A stretch of 64,000 bases of DNA from the NCBI GenBank assembly GCA_947451525.1, contig CANFZM010000011.1, positions 17,350 to 81,349 on the forward strand, in the 5' to 3' direction. The stretch is from Flavobacteriaceae bacterium. Its GTDB lineage: Bacteria > Bacteroidota > Bacteroidia > Flavobacteriales > Flavobacteriaceae. The position numbers and the translations under genes were made by a program. The notes under the pieces are model-generated. The model was not told the DNA's origin. It did not search any database and saw only the letters and a list, made by a program, of their open reading frames with translations. Below, piece by piece: positions 28,201 through 35,972 of this stretch; positions within the stretch are counted from its first letter, which is position 1; the number at the start of each line of letters is the position of its first letter.

Positions 28201-28377
28201 CGTGTAGTTAGTTCCAATAGGATAGTAATCCCAATTCATACCATTTATTATAAAGTCATTTCCATTGACTTTAAGTTTGAATCCAGCATTGCTCTTTTCA
28301 ACTACCACTCTATCAGCTTGGGAATAAATAGCGGAAGAGTAAATAAAAAGTGATAGTAAAATAATAATTTTTCTCAT
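25252..28377 (-). CDS. Clan GH-A glycoside hydrolase fused to a predicted outer-membrane beta-barrel
   Basis: From the preferred ATG at 28377 the product is 1041 aa with a signal peptide (MRKIIILLSLFIYSSAIYSQ). An ORF start eight codons upstream gives the numbering used here. Residues about 35-400 form a GH2-like TIM barrel: acid/base Glu176 in FLLGNENNYG and nucleophile Glu277 in LMFSEFGAD. After a linker, residues about 450-1049 are rich in alternating aromatic/polar beta-strands and Gly/Asn turns (for example FEFDGKKSLEGL, GFTYSFGNFQIAPNFLW), ending in the amphipathic strand WEIRTYVHINIGK. This looks like a porin-type barrel. The enzyme would be anchored by its own barrel, which might also pass oligosaccharides. 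GH2, GH5 and GH158-like are possible families. Confidence 0.75.
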   Translation of the reverse strand: MRKIIILLSLFIYSSAIYSQADRVVVEKSNAGFKLKVNGNDFIINGMNWDYYPIGTNYTYSLWKQSDEVIKAALDTEMGLLKNMGVNTIRQYTGIQPKWITYIYQKYGIYTVINHSFGRYGLTLNGTWVPNTEYSNLLTKQQLLKETKELVSEYKNTPGLLLFLLGNENNYGLFWDGAESENIPLEDRKSTIRAKEMYKLFNDAVLEMKKIDSSHPIAICNGDLLFLDIIAKECKDVDILGTNMYRGVSFTDAFQKVKEKFDKPLMFSEFGADSFNSIENAEDQKSQAFYLVNNWKEIYENAAGLGKAGNSIGGFTFQFSDGWWKYGQTKNLDIHDNNASWSNGGYQSDFQVGENNMNEEWFGICAKGPTNARGLYSLYPRAAYYALKQAHNINPYQNGTTAESIEKDFNNIQLMDAVLRARGDKAALGSNDTDILKISNLRAEFTTFNTGGSLITTPKIADTNSTSYPNKLGFDQMQSYYVGVEGNPAPNMKANVNVNILGHVAENPINEIFYENRGRNQNVKTENGVVTQSDVNRVQVYNASYTWKEKAFDLRGFYRTGHYHWGYEGDFFGLYPEANYGPNLDIYNGETSGFEFDGKKSLEGLKGAFGPQLWWGANPAYLLKYSKKLGKIDATVVYHEDIADANAATTSIAIPLPKTRRATVYFKTKLGAVGFELGGIWGGQPLNGRTFQFAQEKDGVYTVYDDKITAKDNWGGKAKLTYTKGSFNMYTQGAIMGLVANGGADNTKTFTGWKLKDSGSGNQTNFLTGFTYSFGNFQIAPNFLWQKPLVGAMPNDINAPGRLRNIQSDPFVVRTNRETIGGELLLTYDPTPATWYYEWDNDMAEDAKFAINADFVFRHLPTTQDAAIGFLVNRTAFAFPNSTPAHDLWEVNSRIVSKLTPDLGFITNIYFGNAQANGSDSRLIERIGGDVRLIYKKVKLVTSLKLNDWGPYDYHRDFNLTYPLQFSLDLSTSVGKPNWFILPNTKLGIMGTWRSLDQYSPRYLPNQTASLFATQPIISPVGFNNGSEWEIRTYVHINIGK

Positions 28378-28431
28378 AAGGTTAATTTTATTGTGAAACA
28401 TTTTTTTTTATGGTTGAACTTATTAATGCTA

Positions 28432-28537
28432 AATAATACCACAAATTAATTGTCATAAATATATCATAAAAGTATTGGTTATGATTTGAATAAAATTTAA
28501 AATAATTACAACAAAAAACATACATCATGGTATTATT
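28432..28537. promoter_or_regulatory. Inverted decamer pair upstream of the hydrolase-barrel gene (candidate operator)
   Basis: AATAATACCA at 28432-28441 and its exact reverse complement TGGTATTATT at 28528-28537 flank 86 bases in the gap between the hydrolase-barrel gene and the regulator gene. Similar text (TTGTGGTA) recurs at 34404-34411 upstream of the 859-aa protein. A regulator-binding role is only a guess. Confidence 0.3.
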
Positions 28538-28680
28538 GTAATTAATTCAGAATTTTGCATTAAAAACACTAACTAACAACGAATTAAATAATTCTATCCA
28601 AAGAATGTTAATTAAATTAAATCCTTAAAAAAAGGTTTTGATGTACTAATGTATAGGTAGAAAAGAGGATTAATAAGATG

Positions 28681-31500
28681 TTAAAAAGACAAAATATATT
28701 CAGCTAAACCGTTTTCGTGATTTAAATTCATTTTTTTACGCAAACGATATCGTTTTATCTCTACACTTCTTACAGATATGTTAAGTAAAGGTGCTATTTC
28801 TTTAGATGATAAATTTAATCGTAAGTATGCACAAAGTCGTAAATCATTGGGAGTTAATAATGGATGTATTGTCTTTAATTTCTTTAAAAAATCTTTATCA
28901 ACTGTATCAAATGCATCTTTAAATATGTTCCAAGAATCTTCATGATTAATGTTTTTAGTGATTGTTGAAATTACAGATTTTATACTAGTGCTTTTATTTT
29001 CTTCGTCAGCAGTTTTCTTTAAATCTTCTTTAATAAGTGTAAGCAATTCATCTTTTTTAATTAAACTCATGGTTGAAAAGGCTAGTTCTTTGTTTTTGGC
29101 ATCAACATCAAGTGATAATTGATCATTTCTTAACTTCATTATTTGTTGCTCATTTTCAAGTTCTTTTATTTCCAATAATAAGTTGTTCTCTTCTATTAAT
29201 TTTACTCTTTGTTTTTGATAGTATTTTTGGTAACTTTTATTTATCCAAAAAGCCAGATAAATTAGTCCCATAAAATAAATGAATAAAGCTAAATTAGTTA
29301 GATACCAAGGCTTTAAAATTGTAAAATTATAAATTGCAGTATTTTCAAGATTTGAATTTGCTATTTTTGATCTGACTATGAATTTATAATCACCTGGAGG
29401 TAAATTTTTAAAATTTATAGTGGATTTAGCACTCCATTGACTCCAATTATCTTGAAATCCTTCTAATTTGTATTGAAATTCTGCATTAATGTATTTATTA
29501 AATTCTGCAACTGAATAATTAATCGAAATATTATTTTCATCATAATGCAATTCTCCTTGATCTAAAATAGAAATATCTCTAACTTTTTCATTTAGTTTAT
29601 TAACACTTATATTTGAAATAAAAACAGTGTAATTCTTAAAACTCAAATCATTTAAATTAATTGTGTAATACCCATCGGTAGTGCCAATAAAATACTCATA
29701 ATCATTAAGTTGCGAAATATTTTCATAGCCTGTTAATGAATTAGTAAATTTAGATGGAATAGGAATAGTGTATTGCTTCAGTTTATAGTTTAATTTATTT
29801 CGATAAAAATAATAGATATAATTCTTGGAAAAAAACCAAATCTTATTCGATTTATCGACTATCATTTTACCAGAAGTATATTCATCTTTTTTGAAAATCT
29901 GACTTAATAAAGAATCTTTTTCAAAAGTATTTTTTTTATTATTTAGTTTAAATACTCCTTCTTTGTAAGCATAATAAATAGTATTATTATACTTGATTAA
30001 ACTAGCATTTTTTCCTTTTTGAGGAGAATTAAGCTTCACGATTTTTTCAGCTTTAGTGAAGTTATTATCTATTGCAAATTTATATATCCCCTTATATTCA
30101 TGACTAACAAATATTTCGTTTGTAGAATTTAATTCGAAATACTTTGAAGAATAGTCAAATCCTGTAATCTTATTTCTAAAAACCCATTGGTTATTCTTTT
30201 TTTCTAAAACTGAGATTCCGTAGTAGTTTCCTTGAAGCAATAAGTTTTTATTAGGAATGGTTTGAAATTTCCAAGTTCCTGACTGACTAAATATACATTT
30301 TGCGGTATTATTTTCTATAATAAAAGTTCCAGAATCATGGCCACAAAAAAGAGTCTCTTGATATACAAATAAGGACCAGACCTGACCTTTTGTGCCATTA
30401 ACAAATTGAAAATAATCATTACTATTATTGTCTTTAAAAAATAAGCCTTGGTTGGTACCTACATATAGTTTTCCTTGAAATAGGACGGAAGCATAAACAG
30501 TTCCTAATTTTCCTGTATCATCTGAAAAACTTTTTACAGGTGACTGCAAATTGATACAATTTATTCCATTATCTAAACCTATCCATAAATTCTTATCAAA
30601 ATCTTCAAATAAAGAAAGTACCGTATTATTACTTAACCCATTAGTTTGTGAAATATGGTATTCTATTTTTCCTGATTTTGAAATAATAAATATACCATCC
30701 GAAATAGTTCCTACTGCAAAATTGCCATTAAATAATTTATAACTACTATAAATGCTTGTATGAGTTAATTCAGAATCAGCTGAAGTACTAAATTTAGAAA
30801 CAATATTATTATTTAATTTATAGAAACCATTGGTTTGGGTATGAATAATTAATCCATATTCATCTTGAAAAACATTTACAATTTTCTTGTTTTTAAAAAT
30901 CAAATCATCCGAAACTAATTTACTTTTTCCATTTTCAATCTCAAATAGACCTTCATTATAAACTTGAAAATAAATTGCACCCTCTGTTTTAAAAATCTTT
31001 GTAATACTGTTTTTGGGAGTAATTATTTTAAACTTATTGCTATCTAAATCGTATATATAAATTCTATTTAAGGATTGAAAAACAACCCATTTATCAAAGT
31101 TTAATATATTCCAAAACTGTTCATCATCAATAATTTTATTTTTTATTTTATTACTTAAAGAGAAATAGGATAACTTACCGTTAGGCATTCTTTTCCAATA
31201 ACCAAATTCCATATAACTGCCTGTATAAACCAAATTATCTATTGCTTTTACAGATCTAATTATTGTTTCATTAGGGGATTTATATAAGTTCCAAACAGTA
31301 CCATTATATTCTAACAACCCTTCGTTATTAGCAAAATAAAGTATGTGATTTTTATCTTGCGATACCATCCAGTTTTGATTGCCAGCATTATAAGTAACAG
31401 GATTGTATTTAATAATTGGAGGCAATTCTTGTGAAAATCCAAAAAATGAAATTAATAATATAAACAGTATTAATTTTCTATAACAATATATTTTGGGCAT
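28681..31500 (-). CDS. Membrane-spanning beta-propeller/Y_Y_Y/LuxR-type transcriptional regulator
   Basis: A 939-aa one-component sensor-regulator. In order: signal peptide (1-24), a periplasmic beta-propeller of repeated two-component-regulator propeller motifs (about 30-630, for example SLFEDFDKNLWIGLDNGINC), a Y_Y_Y domain (about 655-735: FQYKLEGFQDNWSQW), one membrane helix (about 745-768), a coiled coil (770-845) and a LuxR-type HTH at the end (SSKEIAPLLNISVRSVEIKRYRLRKKM). It resembles hybrid two-component PUL sensors but has no histidine kinase or receiver domain. It stands between the hydrolase-barrel operon and the 859-aa binding protein and probably controls the locus in response to periplasmic oligosaccharide. 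Confidence 0.88.
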   Translation of the reverse strand: MPKIYCYRKLILFILLISFFGFSQELPPIIKYNPVTYNAGNQNWMVSQDKNHILYFANNEGLLEYNGTVWNLYKSPNETIIRSVKAIDNLVYTGSYMEFGYWKRMPNGKLSYFSLSNKIKNKIIDDEQFWNILNFDKWVVFQSLNRIYIYDLDSNKFKIITPKNSITKIFKTEGAIYFQVYNEGLFEIENGKSKLVSDDLIFKNKKIVNVFQDEYGLIIHTQTNGFYKLNNNIVSKFSTSADSELTHTSIYSSYKLFNGNFAVGTISDGIFIISKSGKIEYHISQTNGLSNNTVLSLFEDFDKNLWIGLDNGINCINLQSPVKSFSDDTGKLGTVYASVLFQGKLYVGTNQGLFFKDNNSNDYFQFVNGTKGQVWSLFVYQETLFCGHDSGTFIIENNTAKCIFSQSGTWKFQTIPNKNLLLQGNYYGISVLEKKNNQWVFRNKITGFDYSSKYFELNSTNEIFVSHEYKGIYKFAIDNNFTKAEKIVKLNSPQKGKNASLIKYNNTIYYAYKEGVFKLNNKKNTFEKDSLLSQIFKKDEYTSGKMIVDKSNKIWFFSKNYIYYFYRNKLNYKLKQYTIPIPSKFTNSLTGYENISQLNDYEYFIGTTDGYYTINLNDLSFKNYTVFISNISVNKLNEKVRDISILDQGELHYDENNISINYSVAEFNKYINAEFQYKLEGFQDNWSQWSAKSTINFKNLPPGDYKFIVRSKIANSNLENTAIYNFTILKPWYLTNLALFIYFMGLIYLAFWINKSYQKYYQKQRVKLIEENNLLLEIKELENEQQIMKLRNDQLSLDVDAKNKELAFSTMSLIKKDELLTLIKEDLKKTADEENKSTSIKSVISTITKNINHEDSWNIFKDAFDTVDKDFLKKLKTIHPLLTPNDLRLCAYLRLNLSSKEIAPLLNISVRSVEIKRYRLRKKMNLNHENGLAEYILSF

Positions 31501-31570
31501 ATTTTATATTTATATATTAAATTTATAATCACTAAAGATATACATTATTGATAAATTTAAATTATTAAAA

Positions 31571-31605
31571 CAAAAAAAAAGCACGTTATTAAAATAACGT
31601 GCTTT
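31571..31605 (-). terminator. Terminator of the 859-aa binding-protein gene
   Basis: A 13-bp perfect stem (31578-31590 with 31593-31605) with a 2-base loop, followed on the minus strand by seven or more T. It lies 23 bases beyond the stop of the gene at 31629. Confidence 0.85.
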
Positions 31606-31628
31606 AATCAATAAACACTTAACTTAAC

Positions 31629-34208
31629 TTAATTTTTAATAAATTTTGTAGTAGATGTTTTACCATCTATTGTACTATTAACAAAATAAAGACCATTTTC
31701 AAGATTTGAAACATCCAAAGTTACAGAATTTGACATTGGGTTTTTACTTGTTACTTCTTGACCTAATAGGTTATAAATAGCAATACTTTCTATAGAATCA
31801 TTAGCCTCAATAGTTAAACTAGTTGAAGTTGGATTTGGATATAACTTCACATTGGCTGCGTTGAAAGTATCGGTTGTCATTGTTGGCGCTCTGTATAAAT
31901 AAATATTGTCTAAATAAACAACTCCTAAATTAGATGAAATTAAAAATTGAGCAACATTATTTCTAATATTTGGATTACTATTACCTGAGGTAAACGTTGA
32001 TAAAGGTGCATCTATTGAAACCCAAGAACCATTTACAGAAGGTAGGTAAGTTAATAAGAAACTAGATGTTTCTCCTGAAGTATCTGAAGTCCAAGATGAA
32101 AATTTAGGGTTCAACACTTTACCTGTTAAATCTGTTGTGCTAGGCATCCAAAAATCCATATGAAAAGTTGTCATATTGGTTGCGTCTATATGATTACCTG
32201 CACCAAAATCAACTCCAATAAAATTACCGAAAGCAATTTTTTTAGTATCATTTCCAGAAATTTGAAGATCTGTTATAGGTGCTAATCCACCCCAACCTAA
32301 TCCTGCAGACCAGTCGTTGATAGTCATATTTGAATAAGCATTACTATAAAGAGAAATAACATCCCAAGCATTTCTTGCAGGAGGTGTTGGTGCAGCAACT
32401 AATGGAACTTCTGTAACAATAAGATCTGCTGTTTTAAAACCAGATAAAAATGACCCTGAAGCAGCTTGAGTTGCTGTAATAGTAGAAGTACCTGCTCCAA
32501 CAATTGTTACTGTGTTTCCAGAAATTGTAGCTACAGCTAAATTGCTACTTGTATAAGAAAAAGCACCTGGACTATCACTAGTTGGAGCTGTTAAACTAAA
32601 TGGTAAATCACCAAGATTCTTAGCAGGAACTATAAAGTTACCAATCACAGGTGTTCCTGATGGTGAAGCCGTTTTCCAGAAATAAATATTATCTAAATAG
32701 ATAGTAGAAGGAGAAACTCCTGATTGTCCATCAAATTTCAATTGAAATACCGAATCCCAATTCATACCTACAAAGGCACTTTTAGGTAAATCTACACTAC
32801 TCCATCCAGCATTAACCAATGGAACATTAACAAGGTATTCGCCTACACCTGTTCCATTATTAATAGGAGATACTTTTACAGAGGTAGCATTAGCAGTCCA
32901 AATATCTATATGCAAGTATTCCATATTAGATGCATTTGTTTGAGTTAAATAGGTACCTTGATAATTAAAATTGGTATAAGCCATTGCATAATTACTTCCA
33001 GATCCTGTTGGACTAAATGTAGTGTTTACTGATCCTGTTTGACCCCAATTTGGGTTATAATCAGTACCTACATTAGTTGTATAAGCATCACTGTAAACAG
33101 AAACCACATCTGCTGCTGCATGAGTTGGTGTTGGTGCATTAGTTATTGGTGCAGTAAGGGGAAGTGAAGCCGTTTTCCAGAAATAGATATTATCTAAATA
33201 AATGTTAGATGGAGAAACTCCTGCTTGACCATCAAATTTTACTTGAATAACAGAATCCCAAGTCATACCAACAAAGGCACTTTTAGGAAGATCTACACTA
33301 CTCCACCCAGCATTAACAAGAGGTACGCTAACTAGATATTCTCCAACTCCTGTTCCGTTATTGATTGGTGAGAATTTAACCACTGTTGCATCAGAAGTCC
33401 AGATATCAATATGAATATAATCCATAGAAGAAGCATTCTGTGTTGAAACTTCTGTTCCTTGGTAGTTGAAGTTTGTGTAAGCCATAGCATAATTACTTCC
33501 AGAACCTGTAGGGTTATAAGTTGTATTAACCGAACCTGATTGTCCCCAAAAAGGATTATAATTAGTACCTACATTTGTAGTGTAAGCATCACTATAAATA
33601 GAAATAACATCTGCTGCTGCATGATTTGGCGTTGGCGCATTTGTTATTGGTGCAGTAAGCGGAAGTGAAGCTGTTTTCCAGAAATAGATATTATCCAAAT
33701 AAATATTCGATGGAGAGACTCCTGCTTGACCGTCAAATTTCATTTGAATTACAGAATCCCAATTCATTCCAACAAAGGCACTTTTAGGTAGATCTACACT
33801 ACTCCAGCCACCAGTAACAAGTGGAACATTTACTAAATATTCACCTGCACCTGTACCATTATTGATTGGTGAAAATTTAACAACAGTTGCATCAGCCGTC
33901 CAGATATCAATATGCACATATTCCATAGACGAAACATTTTGTGTTGAAACTTCTGTTCCTTGGTAATTGAAATTGGTGTAAGCCATAACAAAATTACTTC
34001 CTGAACCGGTAGGATTGTAAGTGGTATTTACACCACCCGACTGCCCCCAAAACGGATTGTAATTAGTACCCACGTTTGTTGCATAGGCATCACTATAAAC
34101 AGAAATAACATCTGCAGCACCGTGGGCTGGTGTAGGTGCATTTGTTGTTGGTTGTGAAAATCCCAATGATGAAATCATAAAGGAAATTAATAATGTAATT
34201 TTTTTCAT
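31629..34208 (-). CDS. Multimodular carbohydrate-binding-like protein with three tandem repeats and T9SS sorting domain
   Basis: An 859-aa secreted protein with no obvious catalytic motif. In order: signal peptide (1-18), three near-identical 167-residue beta-sandwich modules (22-188, 189-355, 356-522) each beginning NAPTP and ending YLDNIYFWKTAS, a BIG2-like Ig domain (about 530-600), a fourth divergent module (about 605-780) and a T9SS sorting domain (785-859: LYPNPTSTSLTIE, ending TTKFIKN). The modules share the APTP...DVIS-YSDAY start with the C-terminal module of the SGBP-like lipoprotein. Multivalent binding of laminarin at the cell surface is a reasonable inference; the CBM family is not assigned. 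Confidence 0.8.
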   Translation of the reverse strand: MKKITLLISFMISSLGFSQPTTNAPTPAHGAADVISVYSDAYATNVGTNYNPFWGQSGGVNTTYNPTGSGSNFVMAYTNFNYQGTEVSTQNVSSMEYVHIDIWTADATVVKFSPINNGTGAGEYLVNVPLVTGGWSSVDLPKSAFVGMNWDSVIQMKFDGQAGVSPSNIYLDNIYFWKTASLPLTAPITNAPTPNHAAADVISIYSDAYTTNVGTNYNPFWGQSGSVNTTYNPTGSGSNYAMAYTNFNYQGTEVSTQNASSMDYIHIDIWTSDATVVKFSPINNGTGVGEYLVSVPLVNAGWSSVDLPKSAFVGMTWDSVIQVKFDGQAGVSPSNIYLDNIYFWKTASLPLTAPITNAPTPTHAAADVVSVYSDAYTTNVGTDYNPNWGQTGSVNTTFSPTGSGSNYAMAYTNFNYQGTYLTQTNASNMEYLHIDIWTANATSVKVSPINNGTGVGEYLVNVPLVNAGWSSVDLPKSAFVGMNWDSVFQLKFDGQSGVSPSTIYLDNIYFWKTASPSGTPVIGNFIVPAKNLGDLPFSLTAPTSDSPGAFSYTSSNLAVATISGNTVTIVGAGTSTITATQAASGSFLSGFKTADLIVTEVPLVAAPTPPARNAWDVISLYSNAYSNMTINDWSAGLGWGGLAPITDLQISGNDTKKIAFGNFIGVDFGAGNHIDATNMTTFHMDFWMPSTTDLTGKVLNPKFSSWTSDTSGETSSFLLTYLPSVNGSWVSIDAPLSTFTSGNSNPNIRNNVAQFLISSNLGVVYLDNIYLYRAPTMTTDTFNAANVKLYPNPTSTSLTIEANDSIESIAIYNLLGQEVTSKNPMSNSVTLDVSNLENGLYFVNSTIDGKTSTTKFIKN
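32643..34145 (-). repeat. Three tandem 501-bp in-frame repeats
   Basis: Units at 34145-33645, 33644-33144 and 33143-32643 encode the three modules of the 859-aa protein. DNA similarity is high (long identical runs such as ttttccagaaatagatatta in two units), so the array arose by recent duplication and could vary in copy number. Confidence 0.85.
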
Positions 34209-34599
34209 TTTTTTTAGTATTTGTTAATATTCAAAGTTATTTAAATTTACAATAAAATTACATTGTGAAACTATATAAAAACTATACACTATAAATTATT
34301 TATTATTTGCGTATAAAATAAGTTAACTACCTTGTTTTCTATAGATTTATTATTAGTTTTCAACAATATAATTTATTTTTAAATTTATTAATTTTATTAA
34401 ATGTTGTGGTAATGTTGTGTTTAAACTATTACGATTTCGTAAAAGTATTTTTTTGAATTATGATCTATTTAGACCTTCTGTACCCTAAAATATTTTGGTT
34501 GTTATTAAACCAATTAACAATAGTATTAAAATAGTGAGCTAATTATATCCCGTCAACTAAATTTTAAAAAGCGCTTAACTAATATAGTTATCTTTCAAA
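34209..34599. other. AT-rich intergenic region, 391 bases
   Basis: This lies after the YHYH gene and before the 859-aa gene on the minus strand. A short direct repeat, atgttgtg-gta-atgttgtg, is at 34401-34419. I see no open frame, no strong hairpin after the YHYH stop and no clean TAnnTTTG box near 34208, so the promoter there may need an activator. Confidence 0.5.
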
Positions 34600-35949
34600 T
34601 TATTCAATAACAACTTGTGAAGTTTTATAATTTTTACCATCTGAAATTCTAACAAAATAAACTCCTGAATGTACAGTTTGAACATCTAAATAACTTAATG
34701 TTTGTCCTTGGTTTATTTTATTTGTCAAAACAATTTTCCCATTAATATCAATCAAATCTATAGTGTAATTTTGAGAAACTAAACTACCCATTTGAACTAC
34801 AATTAAATCAGTTGCAGGATTAGGAAAAATGGTAATATCTAAATTATTTAAAGCAAAACTATCATTTGCTAAATAAGTAGTTGTTGTTTCTGTTACAGTA
34901 CTAACTTTTCTATTAGCAAAAATACCATAGTAAGTTGGACCAACAACATAAGGATAAGCAGAATTATGATTAGTATCTACTGTTGCAAAATAACAATAAG
35001 TACCACTTGGATATTCTGGCGTAATACAAAATCTACCATTGTGAACATCCAAATAACTTGCATCACCTGTGTGAGAAATATATTCATAATCTTCTTTAAA
35101 ACATCCTAGTGGATAAGTTGAATTTACAGCAGGTCCAGCAGTGACCGTTGATCCATCGGAATAAGTAGTTCTTGTTGTAATATTTCTTAATTGGTAACTA
35201 GATTTCATTCTTACTATTCCTCCTGTTCCATCTGCATTTGCATATCCATAGGCTCCATAAATAGGATAACCATCATAAGCAAAACCTATTAATGGTGAAT
35301 GTTGTGCTGTGTTTATTGTATACAATCCATCGGCATCATACAAATTACAAATTGTAGATACCAAAGTCAAATCATTTTTAAAAGCCGAAGGATTTTGATG
35401 GTGGTGATAATTAGTTCCTGCTGGATGCCCTTTAGAACAATCGAAGCCTAGTTTTTCATATTTGATAGCGTCTCTATTCCATACTCCATCTCCAGCACCA
35501 CCAATAGGGCCTCCTGCAAAAGCGCCAGTTGAATTTTTCCAACTCACTCCATCTCTATAGTCAAACAAGGATACCCCATTAATAAACACTCCTATATTCC
35601 CTCCAGAAGTTGAAGTTGGTGTTCCTGTGTTTGGAGTTGGAGTTAATGGAAATTTATAAATTGCATTTTGATTTCCTGCATTGTTTGGATTTCCATCTCC
35701 ATTGAATGGACCTACTGCATAAGCAGGAATTCCAGTAGCATTGATATAAACATTTGTTGCTGAATAACGAACTTGTTGGCAATTAACTAAAAAACCATTG
35801 GATATTGCAGTCGAATTACCTGAGGTGTAGTAAGTGCCGGTTGTTGTGGTATTTTGCAACCATTTAGTAATTATTGGTTGTGTTTGTGCAAAGGAAATTG
35901 CACTTTGCAATAAAAGTAATGCTGAAATTAATTGTAATCTTTTTTTCAT
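34600..35949 (-). CDS. YHYH-domain protein with T9SS sorting domain
   Basis: A 449-aa secreted protein: signal peptide (1-21), YHYH domain (about 30-330, with TNYHHHQNPSAF and GFAYDGYPIYGAYGYA), and a T9SS sorting domain (about 375-449, IFPNPATDLIVV). The His-rich motif suggests metal binding, but the family has no firmly established activity. It is the last gene of the ECF-led operon, 23 bases behind the di-haem peroxidase. Context with a multicopper oxidase and MbnP points to a copper-related or periplasmic oxidation role. Confidence 0.82.
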   Translation of the reverse strand: MKKRLQLISALLLLQSAISFAQTQPIITKWLQNTTTTGTYYTSGNSTAISNGFLVNCQQVRYSATNVYINATGIPAYAVGPFNGDGNPNNAGNQNAIYKFPLTPTPNTGTPTSTSGGNIGVFINGVSLFDYRDGVSWKNSTGAFAGGPIGGAGDGVWNRDAIKYEKLGFDCSKGHPAGTNYHHHQNPSAFKNDLTLVSTICNLYDADGLYTINTAQHSPLIGFAYDGYPIYGAYGYANADGTGGIVRMKSSYQLRNITTRTTYSDGSTVTAGPAVNSTYPLGCFKEDYEYISHTGDASYLDVHNGRFCITPEYPSGTYCYFATVDTNHNSAYPYVVGPTYYGIFANRKVSTVTETTTTYLANDSFALNNLDITIFPNPATDLIVVQMGSLVSQNYTIDLIDINGKIVLTNKINQGQTLSYLDVQTVHSGVYFVRISDGKNYKTSQVVIE

Positions 35950-35972
35950 AATTTATATTTGTTAGTTGTGAA

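Noticed and set aside
32643..34145. CRISPR or other short-spacer array
   Set aside because: The repeats are 501 bp, in frame and coding; no 25-45-base repeats with unique spacers occur anywhere in the window.
23824..34208. SusC/SusD pair in the glucan locus
   Set aside because: I looked for a TonB plug/carboxypeptidase-like domain protein of about 1000 aa and a SusD-like lipoprotein. The 1049-residue frame has a glycosidase at its N-terminus, and the lipoproteins are CBM/Ig-like and GH16.
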